Assembly: GCF_032193765.1 (NCBI RefSeq)
Contig: NZ_JAVBIJ010000001.1
Span: 2,790,001 to 2,854,000 of the forward strand
Direction: 5' to 3'
Source of the DNA: Rhodoferax potami
GTDB lineage: Bacteria; Pseudomonadota; Gammaproteobacteria; Burkholderiales; Burkholderiaceae_C
Length of the DNA stretch: 64,000 nt
Below the pieces are notes generated by a model, which made no database searches, was not told the origin of the DNA, and saw only the letters and a list, made by a program, of their open reading frames with translations. Shown here in pieces: positions 1 through 9,914 of this stretch. A program made the translations under genes and the position numbers. The stretch's first letter is position 1, and each line of letters starts with the position of its first letter.

Positions 1-439
1 GGTCGTAGTTGCGCAGGCCACGCGGGTCGTCAAAGTAAATGTGCTGGAGCTGTGGGCACTGCTCGCGCACCTCCAGCAACTTGTCCACTTGCTCCTGGTC
101 TTCGGCAAAGGCAAAGCGCACTTCGGCGTTGTTGATCGGGAACACGCACTCGGGAGCGGCAGCGTCTTGGTAGAGCGGAATAGGCACAGCGCCCAAGCTT
201 TGCACGGCCAACATGGTGGCGTACAAGCGGGGGCGGTTGGCACCCACCACCACCATGTGGTCACCGCGCTGCAAGCCTGCCTGGTGCAGTCCGGCCGCCA
301 GCTGCTCCACCATCACGGCCAAGTCACCCCAGCTCAGTGATTGCCAGATACCGTATTCCTTTTCGCGCATGGCAGCGGCCTGCGGACGCTGACTCGCGTG
401 TTGCAGCAGCAGCTGCGGAAATGTCGTGTGCGTACCCAT
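1..439 (-). CDS. AMP-forming acyl-CoA synthetase, N-terminal part (gene runs off the left edge)
   Basis: Only the first 146 codons are in the window; the rest lies beyond position 1. The predicted start MGTHTTFPQLLLQHA is preceded by a GAGGTG ribosome site. The visible part has the N-terminal sequence typical of long-chain acyl-CoA synthetases: a stretch on entering and activating the enzyme (WQSLSWGDLAVMVEQLA), then GDHMVVVGANRPRLYATMLA and GAVPIPLYQDAAAPE, which match the AMP-binding fold before the P-loop. The enzyme would activate a carboxylic acid to its CoA thioester. The P-loop and acyl-binding motifs are off the window, so the substrate is unknown. It is divergent from a Crp/Fnr regulator, which may control it. 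Confidence 0.85.
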   Translation of the reverse strand, partial: MGTHTTFPQLLLQHASQRPQAAAMREKEYGIWQSLSWGDLAVMVEQLAAGLHQAGLQRGDHMVVVGANRPRLYATMLAVQSLGAVPIPLYQDAAAPECVFPINNAEVRFAFAEDQEQVDKLLEVREQCPQLQHIYFDDPRGLRNYD

Positions 440-523
440 TGCGTGTCACCTCGTTATGGCCCGCGGTGTGCTCGATGCGGACTTTGATATGACCCGAATA
501 GTAGGACTGCATTTGACGCCAAG

Positions 524-541
524 TTGTCGTTTGGACGACAA
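524..541. promoter_or_regulatory. 18-bp palindrome, candidate operator
   Basis: Arms TTGTCGT and ACGACAA are perfect inverted repeats around a 4-base TTGG spacer. The site lies between the divergent acyl-CoA synthetase and Crp/Fnr genes. Two-fold symmetry with TTG...CAA ends and a short spacer is typical of Crp/Fnr-family sites, so autoregulation by the adjacent regulator is an inference. Confidence 0.5.
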
Positions 542-615
542 TTCAAGCGAATCTCGGTAGGTGTTTTCCCTTCGCTGAATGGCAACTTACACGCCGGCAC
601 CATGAAGCTTTCACC

Positions 616-1359
616 ATGTCCACCCCACGCACCACATCCTCCACTGACGCCACGCTGCACCAGCGCCGGCGCCCCCTCACACCCGCAGAGCTGGACGCAA
701 TTCCCTGGCTGAATTTGCTGGCCCCTGCCGACCGGGAGCGCGCAGTCGATGACCTGCGCATTGCCGAGGCTGAGCCCGGTGAATACATGTGCCGCATGGG
801 GCGGCCGGTGACCTATTGGTTTGGCGTGATCGACGGCCTGCTGAAGATGAGCAGCGACAACGCCGAGGGCCAGACCATGACCTTCACCGGCGTGCCGCCC
901 GGCGGCTGGTTCGGTGAGGGCACCGCCCTCAAGCGCGAGACCTACCGTTACAACATCCAGGCCCTGCGCAAGAGTCTGGTGGCGGGGCTGCATGTGGACA
1001 CTTTTCATTGGCTGCTCGACCACTCGATTGCCTTCAACCGCTTTGTGATGAACCAGCTCAACGAGCGGCTGGGCCAGTTCATAGCCGCCCGAGAAATTGA
1101 CCGCATGACCAACCCCGACATCCGGGTTGCGCGCAGCCTGGCCTCGCTCTTCAACCCGGTGCTCTACCCCGGCGTGGGTGAGGTGCTGCGCATCACCCAG
1201 CAGGAGCTGGCGTACCTGGCCGGCCTCTCGCGCCAACGGGTCAATGAAGCCCTCAACGCCCTGGAGGCGCAAGCCGTCATCAGGGTCGAATACGGTGGCT
1301 TGCGCGTGCTGGATTTGCAAGCTCTTCGCTCCAAAGTGTTTACCCGCCCGTTGACGTAG
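616..1359 (+). CDS. Crp/Fnr-family transcriptional regulator
   Basis: This 247-residue protein has a cyclic-nucleotide-binding-like beta-roll over residues about 35-150 (GEYMCRMGRPVTYWFGVIDG and GGWFGEGTALKRETYRYNIQA) and a C-terminal winged helix-turn-helix near residue 192 (ITQQELAYLAGLSRQRVNEAL). It lacks an Fnr-type cysteine cluster, so the effector is not obvious. It is divergent from an acyl-CoA synthetase gene and sits 41 bases before a GGDEF-EAL gene on the same strand, with which it may be co-transcribed. Relatives beside acyl-CoA ligases in Burkholderiales often control aromatic or fatty acid use; that role here is inferred from position only. Confidence 0.9.
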   Translation: MSTPRTTSSTDATLHQRRRPLTPAELDAIPWLNLLAPADRERAVDDLRIAEAEPGEYMCRMGRPVTYWFGVIDGLLKMSSDNAEGQTMTFTGVPPGGWFGEGTALKRETYRYNIQALRKSLVAGLHVDTFHWLLDHSIAFNRFVMNQLNERLGQFIAAREIDRMTNPDIRVARSLASLFNPVLYPGVGEVLRITQQELAYLAGLSRQRVNEALNALEAQAVIRVEYGGLRVLDLQALRSKVFTRPLT

Positions 1360-1400
1360 CGCACCTCCTCTAAGATGCGCCTCAACCACAGGGAATCACC

Positions 1401-3401
1401 ATGCTGACAAGCGAAGAGCTGGAAGCACGCAGGCAGCACTTTCGCCTGCTGGAGCGCATCAGTCTGCCGATCTGGGTGTTCGATATCGACCAAAGCCAGG
1501 TGCACTGGGCCAACGATGCCGCGCTCACCCTCTGGCGTGCAGAGAGCCTGTTCGAGCTGTGCAGCCGCGACATGGGGGCAGACATGTCGGCCTCAGTGGC
1601 CAAGCGGCTCAAGCAATACCAGAGCGACTTTGTGCAGCACGGCGCCAGCTTCAGCGAGCAGTGGACCATTTACCCCGCTGGCGTGCCCATCTCCATGAAT
1701 ATGCAGCTCAGCGGCATCCACATGACGGACGGGCGCATGGCCATGCTGTGCGAAAGCCGCATCATTGAACCCGACCGCCCCGAGGCGCTGCGCTCGGTAG
1801 AAGCCTTGCTGCACACCGATGTGATGATCACCCTCTATGACCGGGAAGGCGGGGTGCTGTATCGCAACCCGGCTGCCCGCGAATCGGTGCCCAACCTCAA
1901 CATGCGCATGGCCGAGCGGTTTCAGGACATGGAAGCGTTGGAGCGCATGCTGGCCATGCTCGAGCTGAACGGTGAAGCCACACTGACCCTGCCCACCCTC
2001 ACCACCCGCAACCTGCGCTGGCACGAGGTGTCGGTGCGCCTGTGCCGTGATGCGGTCACCGGGCGCGATGCGGTGCTGATGAGCGAAGTGGATGTGACCG
2101 CCATCAAGCACGCGCAAGACCACTCGCAGTACCTGGCGCGGCACGACTCCCTGACCGGCCTGCCCAACCGCAGCCATGTGATGCAGCGCTTTGCCGACAC
2201 CTTGCGCGACATGGGAGAAGGGGCCACCGAGGCAGCGCTGATCTACATCGACCTGGACCACTTCAAAGACATCAACGACACCCTGGGCCATGCCGCGGGC
2301 GACGCCCTGCTGGTACAAGTGGCCGAACGGCTGCGCACGATAACCCGCAGCAGCGACATGGTGGCCCGGCTGGGCGGGGATGAGTTCCTCATCCTGATGG
2401 TGGCGCACAACATCCGCGAAGAGGTGGAGCGCGTGCGCCAGCGCCTGAGCAGCACCGTGGCGCAGCCCATTCAACTGCATGGCACCGAAGTCATCGTCAC
2501 CCCCAGTGTGGGGGTGAGCTTTTACCCCGAACACGGCCAGGAGCTGGACACCCTGCTGCGCAATGCCGACCTGGCCATGTACAGCGCCAAAGAGAGCGGC
2601 CGCAACGCGCTCAACATCTTCGAGTTACCCATGGCGCAGCGGGTGCAGCAGCGGCTGGAGCTCGAGACCGAGCTGCGCCACGCCCTGACCCGCGAAGAGT
2701 TTGAGCTGTACTACCAGCCCCGCGTGGATGTTGCGACCGGCCTGGTGCGTGGCGCCGAAGCGCTAATCCGCTGGAACCACCCGCTGCGCGGCGTCGTGGG
2801 GCCGGACGCCTTCATTCCCACCTGCGAGAGCACCGGCATGATCAATACCTTGGGCGACTGGGTGTTTGAGCAAGCTGCGCGGCAGCAAGTGCAGTGGGCC
2901 CGTGAAGGGCTGGACCTGAAGATTTCCATCAACCTCTCGCCCCGCCAGTTCCGCGACCCGGAGTTGCTGAATCGCTTGGCCCGCATCGTCACCGCCACTG
3001 CGGCGCAACCCGCGCGGCTGGAGCTGGAGCTCACCGAATCGATGTTGCTCGGCGTGGCACCCCACACCCACGAAACGCTGGACGATTTGCGACGCATGGG
3101 CTTCTCGATCAGCGTGGACGACTTCGGCACCGGCTACTCGAACTTGGCCTATCTGAACCGGTTTCCGATCCAGGTGCTGAAGGTGGACAAAACCTTTGTA
3201 CAAGACATCGAGGCCAATCGCCCGGTGGCCGAGCTCATCGTCTCCATGTGCCGCTTGATGCAGCTCCACATCGTGGCTGAAGGGGTGGAAACCCCGGCCC
3301 AGCTGGCATGGGTGCAGGCCCAGGGCATCGAGCAATACCAGGGCTACCTGTTTGCCAAACCGCTGCCGGCTGCTGCTTTTGTGGCCAGAGTGCGGGCCTA
3401 G
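1401..3401 (+). CDS. PAS-GGDEF-EAL cyclic di-GMP enzyme
   Basis: This 666-residue soluble protein begins with two PAS-like segments (residues about 15-125 and 135-235), followed by a GGDEF domain with intact LGGDEF near residue 324 and an inhibitory-site RSSD five residues before it. The EAL domain follows (EALIRW near 453, DDFGTGYSN near 572, KVDKTF, EGVETP). Both catalytic signatures look complete, so the protein could make or break cyclic di-GMP, with PAS input choosing. No transmembrane helix or signal peptide is visible. It follows the Crp/Fnr gene closely, suggesting one operon that links a metabolic signal to cyclic di-GMP. Confidence 0.93.
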   Translation: MLTSEELEARRQHFRLLERISLPIWVFDIDQSQVHWANDAALTLWRAESLFELCSRDMGADMSASVAKRLKQYQSDFVQHGASFSEQWTIYPAGVPISMNMQLSGIHMTDGRMAMLCESRIIEPDRPEALRSVEALLHTDVMITLYDREGGVLYRNPAARESVPNLNMRMAERFQDMEALERMLAMLELNGEATLTLPTLTTRNLRWHEVSVRLCRDAVTGRDAVLMSEVDVTAIKHAQDHSQYLARHDSLTGLPNRSHVMQRFADTLRDMGEGATEAALIYIDLDHFKDINDTLGHAAGDALLVQVAERLRTITRSSDMVARLGGDEFLILMVAHNIREEVERVRQRLSSTVAQPIQLHGTEVIVTPSVGVSFYPEHGQELDTLLRNADLAMYSAKESGRNALNIFELPMAQRVQQRLELETELRHALTREEFELYYQPRVDVATGLVRGAEALIRWNHPLRGVVGPDAFIPTCESTGMINTLGDWVFEQAARQQVQWAREGLDLKISINLSPRQFRDPELLNRLARIVTATAAQPARLELELTESMLLGVAPHTHETLDDLRRMGFSISVDDFGTGYSNLAYLNRFPIQVLKVDKTFVQDIEANRPVAELIVSMCRLMQLHIVAEGVETPAQLAWVQAQGIEQYQGYLFAKPLPAAAFVARVRA

Positions 3402-3439
3402 CGCATGCGCCAGCTCCCGGGAATGAGAAAATACAGGCC

Positions 3440-3688
3440 ATGACAAACACCACAGAACGCCCCACCCTGCCCGACCACCTCTCTGCCGACCCGCGCAGCC
3501 CGCACCATGTGGCGGCCGTTTTTCAGCACGACATCGGCATCCGCTTCAATGACAAAGAGCGCAACGACGTCGAGGAATACTGTGTCAGCGAGGGCTGGAT
3601 CAAAGTGCCCGCCGGCAAAACCGTAGACCGCAAGGGCAAACCCCTGCTGATCAAGCTCAAGGGCAAGGTCGAGGCCTTTTACAACTAA
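3440..3688 (+). CDS. DUF3297 family small protein
   Basis: This 82-residue protein starts MTNTTERPTLPDHLSADP; upstream in-frame codons overlap the preceding gene and do not look coding. The sequence HVAAVFQHDIGIRFNDKERNDVEEYCVSEGW and the C-terminal KTVDRKGKPLLIKLKGKVE match the DUF3297 family, a small cytosolic protein common in Proteobacteria with no established function. It stands 38 bases after the GGDEF-EAL gene and 17 bases before the protease gene, so it may be part of a run of co-directional genes. No catalytic motif is evident. Confidence 0.8.
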   Translation: MTNTTERPTLPDHLSADPRSPHHVAAVFQHDIGIRFNDKERNDVEEYCVSEGWIKVPAGKTVDRKGKPLLIKLKGKVEAFYN

Positions 3689-3705
3689 GCCCGCAGCAAG
3701 CCACT

Positions 3706-4314
3706 ATGGCCCATGAAGACCGGGACGGGGACCCCAGCCACCAGCGCGAGACAGACAAAGAGCGCCAGCTGGAGGCCACCCGGGCCCGGTTTTCTGCCTT
3801 CAGTCGCCACCATTTGAGCGCATCCCCACCCTCCGCACCGCGCCAGACCGGCCTGATTCCGCTCATTCTGTTCTGGTGCGCGGTCATGGGCTTGCTGTAT
3901 GCCGGCATGACCTACTACCTGCGCCCCCAGCAGGTCCGGATACAGGCCAACGGCGATCTGGTCATCCAGCGTGCGCTGGACGGACATTTTTATGCGCCGG
4001 GCCGCATCCAGGGCCGGGAGGTGATGTTTCTGGTGGATACCGGGGCCTCGCTGGTGACGGTGAGTGAAACCTTTGCGCGCCAAGCCCAACTCACAGGCGG
4101 CACTTCCACTGTTTTTCGCACCGCCAATGGCGACCGGCCGGGGCGCATTGTGGAAGGAATCCCCGTTCAAATCGGCCCGGTAGAGGTCAACCGGGTCCGG
4201 ATCGGCATAGGCCTGTCGGTGGGCGACGACAATCAGGCCTTGCTCGGCCAATCCTTTTTGTCCAAGTTTGATGTCATTCTTGGAAAAGACCAGATGGTCT
4301 TGAAACCTCGCTAA
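3706..4314 (+). CDS. Membrane-anchored retropepsin-like aspartic protease (TIGR02281 type)
   Basis: This 202-residue protein has a hydrophilic N-terminus, one transmembrane helix near residues 49-72 (LIPLILFWCAVMGLLYAGM) and a C-terminal aspartic protease domain. The catalytic motif FLVDTGAS is near residue 107-114, and the later LLGQSFLSKFDV matches the second conserved element of clan AA proteases. These bacterial enzymes carry one catalytic aspartate and act as dimers, as retropepsins do. The topology suggests a periplasmic catalytic domain. The substrate is unknown. Confidence 0.85.
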   Translation: MAHEDRDGDPSHQRETDKERQLEATRARFSAFSRHHLSASPPSAPRQTGLIPLILFWCAVMGLLYAGMTYYLRPQQVRIQANGDLVIQRALDGHFYAPGRIQGREVMFLVDTGASLVTVSETFARQAQLTGGTSTVFRTANGDRPGRIVEGIPVQIGPVEVNRVRIGIGLSVGDDNQALLGQSFLSKFDVILGKDQMVLKPR

Positions 4315-4339
4315 CACTGGCATCCGCTGCCGATTAGTA

Positions 4340-4397
4340 GCAAAATCTGCCTCTAGCGCTCATGGAATGTGCGCAAGCAGCTCCTAAAAACATAGCA
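4340..4397 (+). repeat. Intergenic copy of the ~50-bp repeat family
   Basis: The segment carries the two conserved halves TCTAGCGCTCATGGAATGTG and GCGCAAGCAGCTCCTAAA followed by a CATAGCA end. It fills most of the gap between the protease and pseudouridine synthase genes and matches copies near 8.85, 19.53, 37.68, 59.48 and 60.54 kb. Confidence 0.8.
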
Positions 4398-4405
4398 TCC
4401 GCACC

Positions 4406-5434
4406 ATGACCGAACCCACTTCGCCCCGCCCTGTTTTGCGCCGCGCGCCTCCACCGGCTGCCCATGAGGTCGCCCCCACCACGGGCGCACGACGTGCCCC
4501 ACCTCCTGCGGCCAACCGCCCTTCAGGCAACCGAGCCATTCCCCAGGGCCAGAGCAACACCGCAGCCCATGGCGCCGGCGGCACCGTGCGGCTGAACAAG
4601 CGCATGGCCGACCTCGGCATGGCGTCCCGCCGCGAAGCGGACGAGTGGATCGGCAAGGGCTGGGTCAAGGTCAACGGCAAGGTGGCCGAGATGGGAATGC
4701 AGGTGCTGCCCGATGTGCGCATCGAGATCGACAAGCAGGCCCAAGGCCAGCAGGCCAACCAGGTCACCATCCTGCTCAACAAGCCGCTGGGCATAGTGAG
4801 CGGGCAGGCCGAGGACGGGCACGAGCCCGCCATCAAGCTCATCCAGCCCCAAAACCGCTGGCGCGATGACAACGCGCGCTTCTTCTTCCACGGCAGCCAG
4901 CTCAAAAGCCTTGTGCCCGCCGGCCGGCTGGACATTGACTCCACAGGCTTGCTGGTGCTCACCCAAGATGGCCGCGTGGCCCGCCAGCTGATCGGCGAAG
5001 ACTCGGTCATGGAGAAGGAATATTTGGTGCGCGTGGCCTACACCGGGGTTGCCAACCCCAGCGCCGCGAATTCGCCCGCCGCCACCTACCCCGGCTTGCC
5101 CGGCCGTGGCCAGCCCCAGCAACTGATCCGCCTGGACGATGACGACCCGATCACCAGCGATGTGCAGAGCGTATTCCCGCCCGAGAAGCTGCAACTGCTG
5201 CGCCACGGCCTGAGCCTGGACGACCAGCGCCTCAAGCCCGCCAAGGTGGAATGGCAAAACCCGGAGCAGCTTCGCTTTGTGCTGACCGAAGGCAAGAAAC
5301 GCCAGATCCGCCGCATGTGCGAGCTGGTGGGCCTGAAGGTGGTGGGCCTCAAGCGCGTGCGCGTCGGCAAGGTGATGCTGGGCAATCTGCCGGTGGGCCA
5401 GTGGCGCTACCTGCAGCCGCACGAAAAGTTTTAA
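4406..5434 (+). CDS. 23S rRNA pseudouridine synthase, RluF/RluB-like (RsuA family)
   Basis: This 342-residue protein has a low-complexity proline and alanine-rich N-terminal extension of about 55 residues, then an S4 RNA-binding domain ([20 protein letters not shown]) and the RsuA/RluB/RluF catalytic domain. The catalytic aspartate is in [18 protein letters not shown] near residue 175. The C-terminal [20 protein letters not shown] is the family's second RNA-contact motif. The enzyme isomerises a uridine in 23S r[14 protein letters not shown] with KEYLVRV fits the RluF branch best, but RluB cannot be excluded from sequence reading alone. Confidence 0.85.
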   Translation: MTEPTSPRPVLRRAPPPAAHEVAPTTGARRAPPPAANRPSGNRAIPQGQSNTAAHGAGGTVRLNKRMADLGMASRREADEWIGKGWVKVNGKVAEMGMQVLPDVRIEIDKQAQGQQANQVTILLNKPLGIVSGQAEDGHEPAIKLIQPQNRWRDDNARFFFHGSQLKSLVPAGRLDIDSTGLLVLTQDGRVARQLIGEDSVMEKEYLVRVAYTGVANPSAANSPAATYPGLPGRGQPQQLIRLDDDDPITSDVQSVFPPEKLQLLRHGLSLDDQRLKPAKVEWQNPEQLRFVLTEGKKRQIRRMCELVGLKVVGLKRVRVGKVMLGNLPVGQWRYLQPHEKF

Positions 5435-5447
5435 ACACAAGACGCAT

Positions 5448-6722
5448 ATGCCCACACCGCCCCGCACCAAGGTCTCAGCAAAATCCATCGCTACAGACCT
5501 GCGGGGCGCAGCCCAGCTGGCCACCCAGGGCACCTTAGGGCTTGCCCGCATGGCAGAAGGCGTGCACCAGTCAGTGCTTGGCACCTTGGGCGCACGGGGC
5601 GACACCAGCAGCACCCAAACAGGCAGCCACCCGCAAGCTACGGGCTTGACCGGCTGGGTCTACAGCGCAGTGCGCGGCATCACCACCCTGGTGGGCAAGT
5701 CGGCAGACACGGCATTGCGCGCCCTCACCCCTTTGCTGGAAACCACTGGCGCACAGCCCCCGGAGTCTCCCCAACGTGCCGCCGTCGTGGCTGCGCTCAA
5801 TGGCGTGCTGGGCGACTACTTGGCCGCCACTGGCAACCCGCTGGCCACGCCGATGAGCTTACGTTTTAACGGTGTTGTGCTGGAGCCCGGCCAGATGCCG
5901 GCCCCGACAGCGGTCAACGGCAAGCTGCTGATCGTGCTGCATGGCCTGTGCATGAACGACCTGCAGTGGGAACATGCGGGGGCAGATGGTACCCCCACCA
6001 GCCACGCCGCCGCACTGGCTGCGGCCCATGGCTACACCCCTGTGTTTGTGCGCTACAACACCGGCCTGCACACCTCGGTCAATGGCGCAGCGCTGTCAGA
6101 CAAGCTAAGTGAGCTGGTAGCCCACTGGCCTGTGGCGGTAGAAAGCATCACCGTGCTGGTGCACAGCATGGGCGGGCTGGTCGCGCGCAGTGCCTGCGCC
6201 CAAGCGCAAACCGCCACCACAGTGGCCGCATGGCGCCCTTTACTAAAGGCCTTGGTGTTCTTGGGCACACCCCACCACGGTGCGCCGCTGGAGCGCGCGG
6301 GCAATTGGGTCGATGTGGTGCTGGGCAGCACGCCGTATTCACGCCCGCTGGCCAAGCTGGGGCAGCTGCGCAGTGCCGGCATCACTGATCTGCGCTACGG
6401 CTTGGTGCAAGCGTCCGACTGGCAAGGCCACGACCGCTTCCGCCGGCAACCCGACCGGCGCACCCACCTGCCCCTGCCCGAGGGCGTGGCCTGCTACACC
6501 GTGGCCGCCACCGTAGCCAAACCACGCAGCCTGCTTGCGGAGCGCTTGGTGGGCGACGGGTTGGTACCCCTGCACAGCGCCCTGGGCCGGCACGACGATG
6601 CCGCCCGCACCCTGCGCTTCGCTAAAAACCAGCAAGCCGTGGTGTACCGGCTCAATCACATGAAGTTGCTCAGCAGCCCTGTGGTGCGCGACCTGTTGGT
6701 GGGGTGGTTGGCCCCCTCTTGA
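5448..6722 (+). CDS. Alpha/beta hydrolase, lipase-like
   Basis: This 424-residue protein starts 13 bases after the pseudouridine synthase. Residues 1-120 are predicted to be helical and are not part of the fold. The hydrolase domain has the oxyanion-loop LLIVLHGLCMNDLQW, the nucleophile elbow VLVHSMGGLVARSA with serine near residue 240, and FLGTPHHGAPLERAGN, typical of triacylglycerol lipase and PGAP1-like esterases. A late LNHMKLLSSPVVRD supplies a likely catalytic histidine. No signal peptide is seen, so it is probably cytosolic or membrane-associated. The substrate is unknown. Confidence 0.85.
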   Translation: MPTPPRTKVSAKSIATDLRGAAQLATQGTLGLARMAEGVHQSVLGTLGARGDTSSTQTGSHPQATGLTGWVYSAVRGITTLVGKSADTALRALTPLLETTGAQPPESPQRAAVVAALNGVLGDYLAATGNPLATPMSLRFNGVVLEPGQMPAPTAVNGKLLIVLHGLCMNDLQWEHAGADGTPTSHAAALAAAHGYTPVFVRYNTGLHTSVNGAALSDKLSELVAHWPVAVESITVLVHSMGGLVARSACAQAQTATTVAAWRPLLKALVFLGTPHHGAPLERAGNWVDVVLGSTPYSRPLAKLGQLRSAGITDLRYGLVQASDWQGHDRFRRQPDRRTHLPLPEGVACYTVAATVAKPRSLLAERLVGDGLVPLHSALGRHDDAARTLRFAKNQQAVVYRLNHMKLLSSPVVRDLLVGWLAPS

Positions 6723-6816
6723 AAGCAGCGCCCTCGCCCATAATTGAGGGTTGCCCGCGTCGCAAGCGGAATGTCTGGCGGCGCACATCGCTTTTTTGAG
6801 ACTCAGAGACGGAACT

Positions 6817-8808
6817 ATGACCAAGCAAACCATGAATTTCCAGGCCGAAGTAGCCCAGCTGCTGCACCTGGTGACGCACTCCCTGTACTCCAACAAAGAG
6901 ATTTTTCTCCGTGAGTTGATCTCCAACGCCTCGGACGCGTGCGACAAGCTGCGTTTTGAAGCGATCAACGACGGCGGCCTGTACGAAAACGACCCCGAGC
7001 TGAAGGTCAAAGTCACGTTCGACCAAGACGCCAAGACACTCACCATCACCGACAACGGCATTGGCTTGTCGATGCAAGAAGCCATCGACAACCTGGGCAC
7101 GATTGCCAAGAGCGGCACCAAAGACTTTGTGAGCAAGCTCAGCGGCGACCAGAAGGCCGACAGCAACCTGATCGGCCAGTTCGGCGTGGGCTTTTACTCC
7201 GGCTTTATCGTGGCCGACAAGATCACCGTCGAATCGCGCCGTGCCGGCCTGAAGGCCGATGAAGCCGTGCGCTGGGTGAGCGACGGCGGCGCCAGCGGTG
7301 GCGGCGCGTTTGAGGTGGAAGCCATCTCGCGCGAAGCCCGCGGCACCAGCGTCATCCTGCATCTGCGCGAAGACGCGATGGACTATGCCCAGGCCTGGAA
7401 GGTCAAGGGCATCATCAACAAGTACTCTGACCACATCAGCCTGCCCATCCTGATGGAAAAAGAAGAGTGGAAAGACGGCGAGCTGATCAACCCGTCGGAT
7501 GAGGCCGGCGGCCGCCAGCCCGGTGGCATGGTCAAGACCGGCGAGTGGGAAACCGTCAACAAGGCCAACGCCATCTGGGCGCGCGCCAAGAAAGACGTGA
7601 CACAAGAGCAGTACGACGACTTCTACAAGCAAATCAGCCACGACTTTGAAGCGCCGCTGGCCCACACCCACAACCGGGTGGAAGGCAGCACCGAATACAC
7701 CCAGCTGCTGTACATCCCCGGCAAAGCGCCCATGGACCTGTACAACCGCGACCACAAGGCCGGCTTGAAGCTGTATGTGAAGCGCGTGTTCATCATGGAC
7801 GACGCTGAGGCTCTGCTGCCCAGCTACCTGCGTTTTGTGAAGGGCGTGGTGGATTCCGCTGACCTGCCCCTGAACGTGAGCCGCGAGCTGCTGCAGGAAA
7901 GCCGCGACGTGAAAGCCATCCGCGATGGCAACACCAAACGTGTGCTCTCCATGCTGGAAACCTTGGCCAAGAACGACAAGCTGCCGGAAGCCGCCGACGG
8001 CGTAACCGACGTCCTTAGCGCTGAAGAAAAGGCCGAACAAGAGGCCAACCTGGGCAAGTACACCAAGTTCTACGCCGAATTCGGCGCGGTGCTCAAAGAA
8101 GGCCTGGGCGAAGACTTCGGCAACAAAGAACGCCTGGCCAAGCTGCTGCGCTTTGCATCCACCACCAGCGACACGGCCACCGTGGCACTGGCCGACTACA
8201 AGGCGCGCATGAAGGAAGGCCAAGAGGCCATCTACTACATCACCGCCGACACACTGGCCGCCGCCAAGAACAGCCCGCAGCTTGAAGTATTCAAGAAAAA
8301 GGGCATTGAAGTGCTCTTGATGACCGACCGCGTGGACGAGTGGGCCCTGAACTACCTGCACGACTTTGACGGCACGCCGATGCAAAGCGTGGCCAAGGGC
8401 GCAGTGGACCTGGGCAAGCTGCAAGACGAGTCTGAAAAGAAAGCCGCTGAAGAAGCCGCCGAAACCTTCAAGCCCGTGCTCGCCAAGCTGAAAGAAGCAC
8501 TCAAGGACAAGGCTGACGACGTGCGTGTGACCAGCCGCCTGGTGGACAGCCCTGCCTGCCTCGTGGTGCAAGACCACGGCATGAGCACCCAGCTGGCGCG
8601 CATGCTCAAGCAAGCCGGCCAGAGCGCCCCCGAAGTGAAGCCTGTGCTGGAAGTGAACGCCGACCACCCGCTCGTGAAAAAGCTGGACGGCTCGGTGCAC
8701 TTCCACGACCTGGCCCACATCCTGTTCGACCAAGCCTTGCTGGCGGAAGGTGGCCTGCCGGCAGACCCCGCCGAGTACGTCAAACGGGTGAATGCGCTGC
8801 TGGTGTAA
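6817..8808 (+). CDS. htpG: Molecular chaperone HtpG (Hsp90)
   Basis: This 663-residue protein is a complete bacterial Hsp90. The N-terminal GHKL ATPase domain has [20 protein letters not shown], the nucleotide-binding [11 protein letters not shown] and [11 protein letters not shown]. The middle domain has [17 protein letters not shown] and [16 protein letters not shown] with the catalytic arginine, and the C-terminal dimerisation region follows. I chose the start [17 protein letters not shown]; an upstream in-frame ATG adds residues not typical of the family, and MNFQ five codons later is also possible. The gene appears to be monocistronic and is followed by an intrinsic terminator. Confidence 0.97.
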   Translation: MTKQTMNFQAEVAQLLHLVTHSLYSNKEIFLRELISNASDACDKLRFEAINDGGLYENDPELKVKVTFDQDAKTLTITDNGIGLSMQEAIDNLGTIAKSGTKDFVSKLSGDQKADSNLIGQFGVGFYSGFIVADKITVESRRAGLKADEAVRWVSDGGASGGGAFEVEAISREARGTSVILHLREDAMDYAQAWKVKGIINKYSDHISLPILMEKEEWKDGELINPSDEAGGRQPGGMVKTGEWETVNKANAIWARAKKDVTQEQYDDFYKQISHDFEAPLAHTHNRVEGSTEYTQLLYIPGKAPMDLYNRDHKAGLKLYVKRVFIMDDAEALLPSYLRFVKGVVDSADLPLNVSRELLQESRDVKAIRDGNTKRVLSMLETLAKNDKLPEAADGVTDVLSAEEKAEQEANLGKYTKFYAEFGAVLKEGLGEDFGNKERLAKLLRFASTTSDTATVALADYKARMKEGQEAIYYITADTLAAAKNSPQLEVFKKKGIEVLLMTDRVDEWALNYLHDFDGTPMQSVAKGAVDLGKLQDESEKKAAEEAAETFKPVLAKLKEALKDKADDVRVTSRLVDSPACLVVQDHGMSTQLARMLKQAGQSAPEVKPVLEVNADHPLVKKLDGSVHFHDLAHILFDQALLAEGGLPADPAEYVKRVNALLV

Positions 8809-8825
8809 CAGCAAAGGGCATTAGA

Positions 8826-8887
8826 GGTCAAACACGCCTCCAGCCCTTATAAAACATGCGCAAGTAGCTATTATTTTTATAGCAAAT
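8826..8887 (+). repeat. Intergenic copy of the ~50-bp repeat family
   Basis: The segment CCAGCCCTTATAAAACATGC and GCAAGTAGCTATTATTTTTA followed by TAGCAAATT matches the repeat family seen at 37.68 and 60.54 kb. It lies directly downstream of htpG, before the terminator. Confidence 0.8.
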
Positions 8888-8897
8888 TGCACCCACA

Positions 8898-8933
8898 AAA
8901 GCCTTGCCGTCGAAAGACGGGCAAGGCTTTTTG
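8898..8933 (+). terminator. Intrinsic terminator after htpG
   Basis: An inverted repeat AAAGCCTTGCC-GTC / GACGGGCAAGGCTTT forms a GC-rich stem of about 14 pairs with one bulged base and a GAAA loop, followed by a run of five T. The stem is well placed to end htpG transcription. Confidence 0.85.
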
Positions 8934-9047
8934 CTTGACGGGGCGTCGCAAGTCGGTCAGCGCTCGGTGATGACCCTAGCCGCGGCGGGAAGAACTTGGG
9001 GTTATGCTGAAGCCAGTCGTTGAAATCCCCAAAAAGACAGAGCATCC

Positions 9048-9914
9048 ATGAACAAGACATCTGCAGCCCTCGCGTGCTGCATCAGTGCGTTGATGCCATG
9101 GGCGTCGGCTTGTGCCGAAGACATTACCTGGCTGAGTGCCGACTTCCCGCCTTTGGCGACGTTCGACAAGGACGCCAAGGACATCGGCTACATGAACCTG
9201 CTGCTGAAACAGGTGCAACAAGCACTGCCGCAGCATCGCATCCAAGAAGAAGTACTGCCGTGGCCACGGGTCCTGTTTGTTGCCAAAAACGGCGGCGCCT
9301 ACTGCTCGGCCATGGCAGCCCAGACGCCAGAGCGCGAGTCCTATTTACGCTTTACCGCACCCTATGGCTATGTGTACCCGGTCGGGTTGGTCACCAGGGC
9401 CGAAGACCAGAACCAGTTCAAGCGCTTTCTCAACAAAGGGGGCGAAGTCCGCTTGCGAGATCTCTTGGAGCAAAACGACCTGCGTGCGGGGGTCGCGGGT
9501 AGCAGGACCTACGGCACCAAGCTTGATGACATGCTCAGGCCCCTGGTGCAATCCAACGCACGCCAGGTCGTTCAGGTGAGTCAGGAAAGCTCGACCAGAT
9601 CGCTGATCACCATGCTGCAAAAGAAGCGGTTTGACTACACGCTCGCATACCCCGGAGAGGCCGTCTACCACGACAGCGCAATCACCAAACTGCATTTCTA
9701 TCCGATTGCAGAAAACAGTGCCTTGCTGGCCGGGCGCTTCAGCTGCACCAAGGGCCCGCAGACCGACCAGACATTTGCCGAACTCAACAAACTGGCAACG
9801 TCATTTCAGGAGGATTCCGCACTGACTGCCTCCTATGAGAGATGGTTGCCGCCCTATCTGATCAAGCCCTACCGCCAACGGCTGGCCAGCCAATTGAATA
9901 GCTCAACACGCTGA
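9048..9914 (+). CDS. Periplasmic substrate-binding-like protein (TIGR02285 type)
   Basis: This 288-residue protein has a signal peptide (MNKTSAALACCISALMPWAS, cleavage near ACA-ED) and a type II periplasmic binding fold over residues 24-280. DITWLSADFPPLATFD, MNLLLKQVQQALP and the repeated hydrophobic strands resemble the solute-binding and transporter-substrate-binding families (SBP_bac_3-like, TIGR02285). No permease or ATPase gene adjoins it, so it may be an orphan receptor rather than part of a transporter. It is followed after a few bases by a diguanylate cyclase gene on the opposite strand, converging with an overlap of 12 bases. Confidence 0.8.
   Translation: MNKTSAALACCISALMPWASACAEDITWLSADFPPLATFDKDAKDIGYMNLLLKQVQQALPQHRIQEEVLPWPRVLFVAKNGGAYCSAMAAQTPERESYLRFTAPYGYVYPVGLVTRAEDQNQFKRFLNKGGEVRLRDLLEQNDLRAGVAGSRTYGTKLDDMLRPLVQSNARQVVQVSQESSTRSLITMLQKKRFDYTLAYPGEAVYHDSAITKLHFYPIAENSALLAGRFSCTKGPQTDQTFAELNKLATSFQEDSALTASYERWLPPYLIKPYRQRLASQLNSSTR

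Noticed and set aside
6670..8814. Long open frame antisense to htpG
   Set aside because: It runs opposite to a complete, well-recognised Hsp90 gene and its protein has no plausible fold; GC-rich codon bias produces such shadows.
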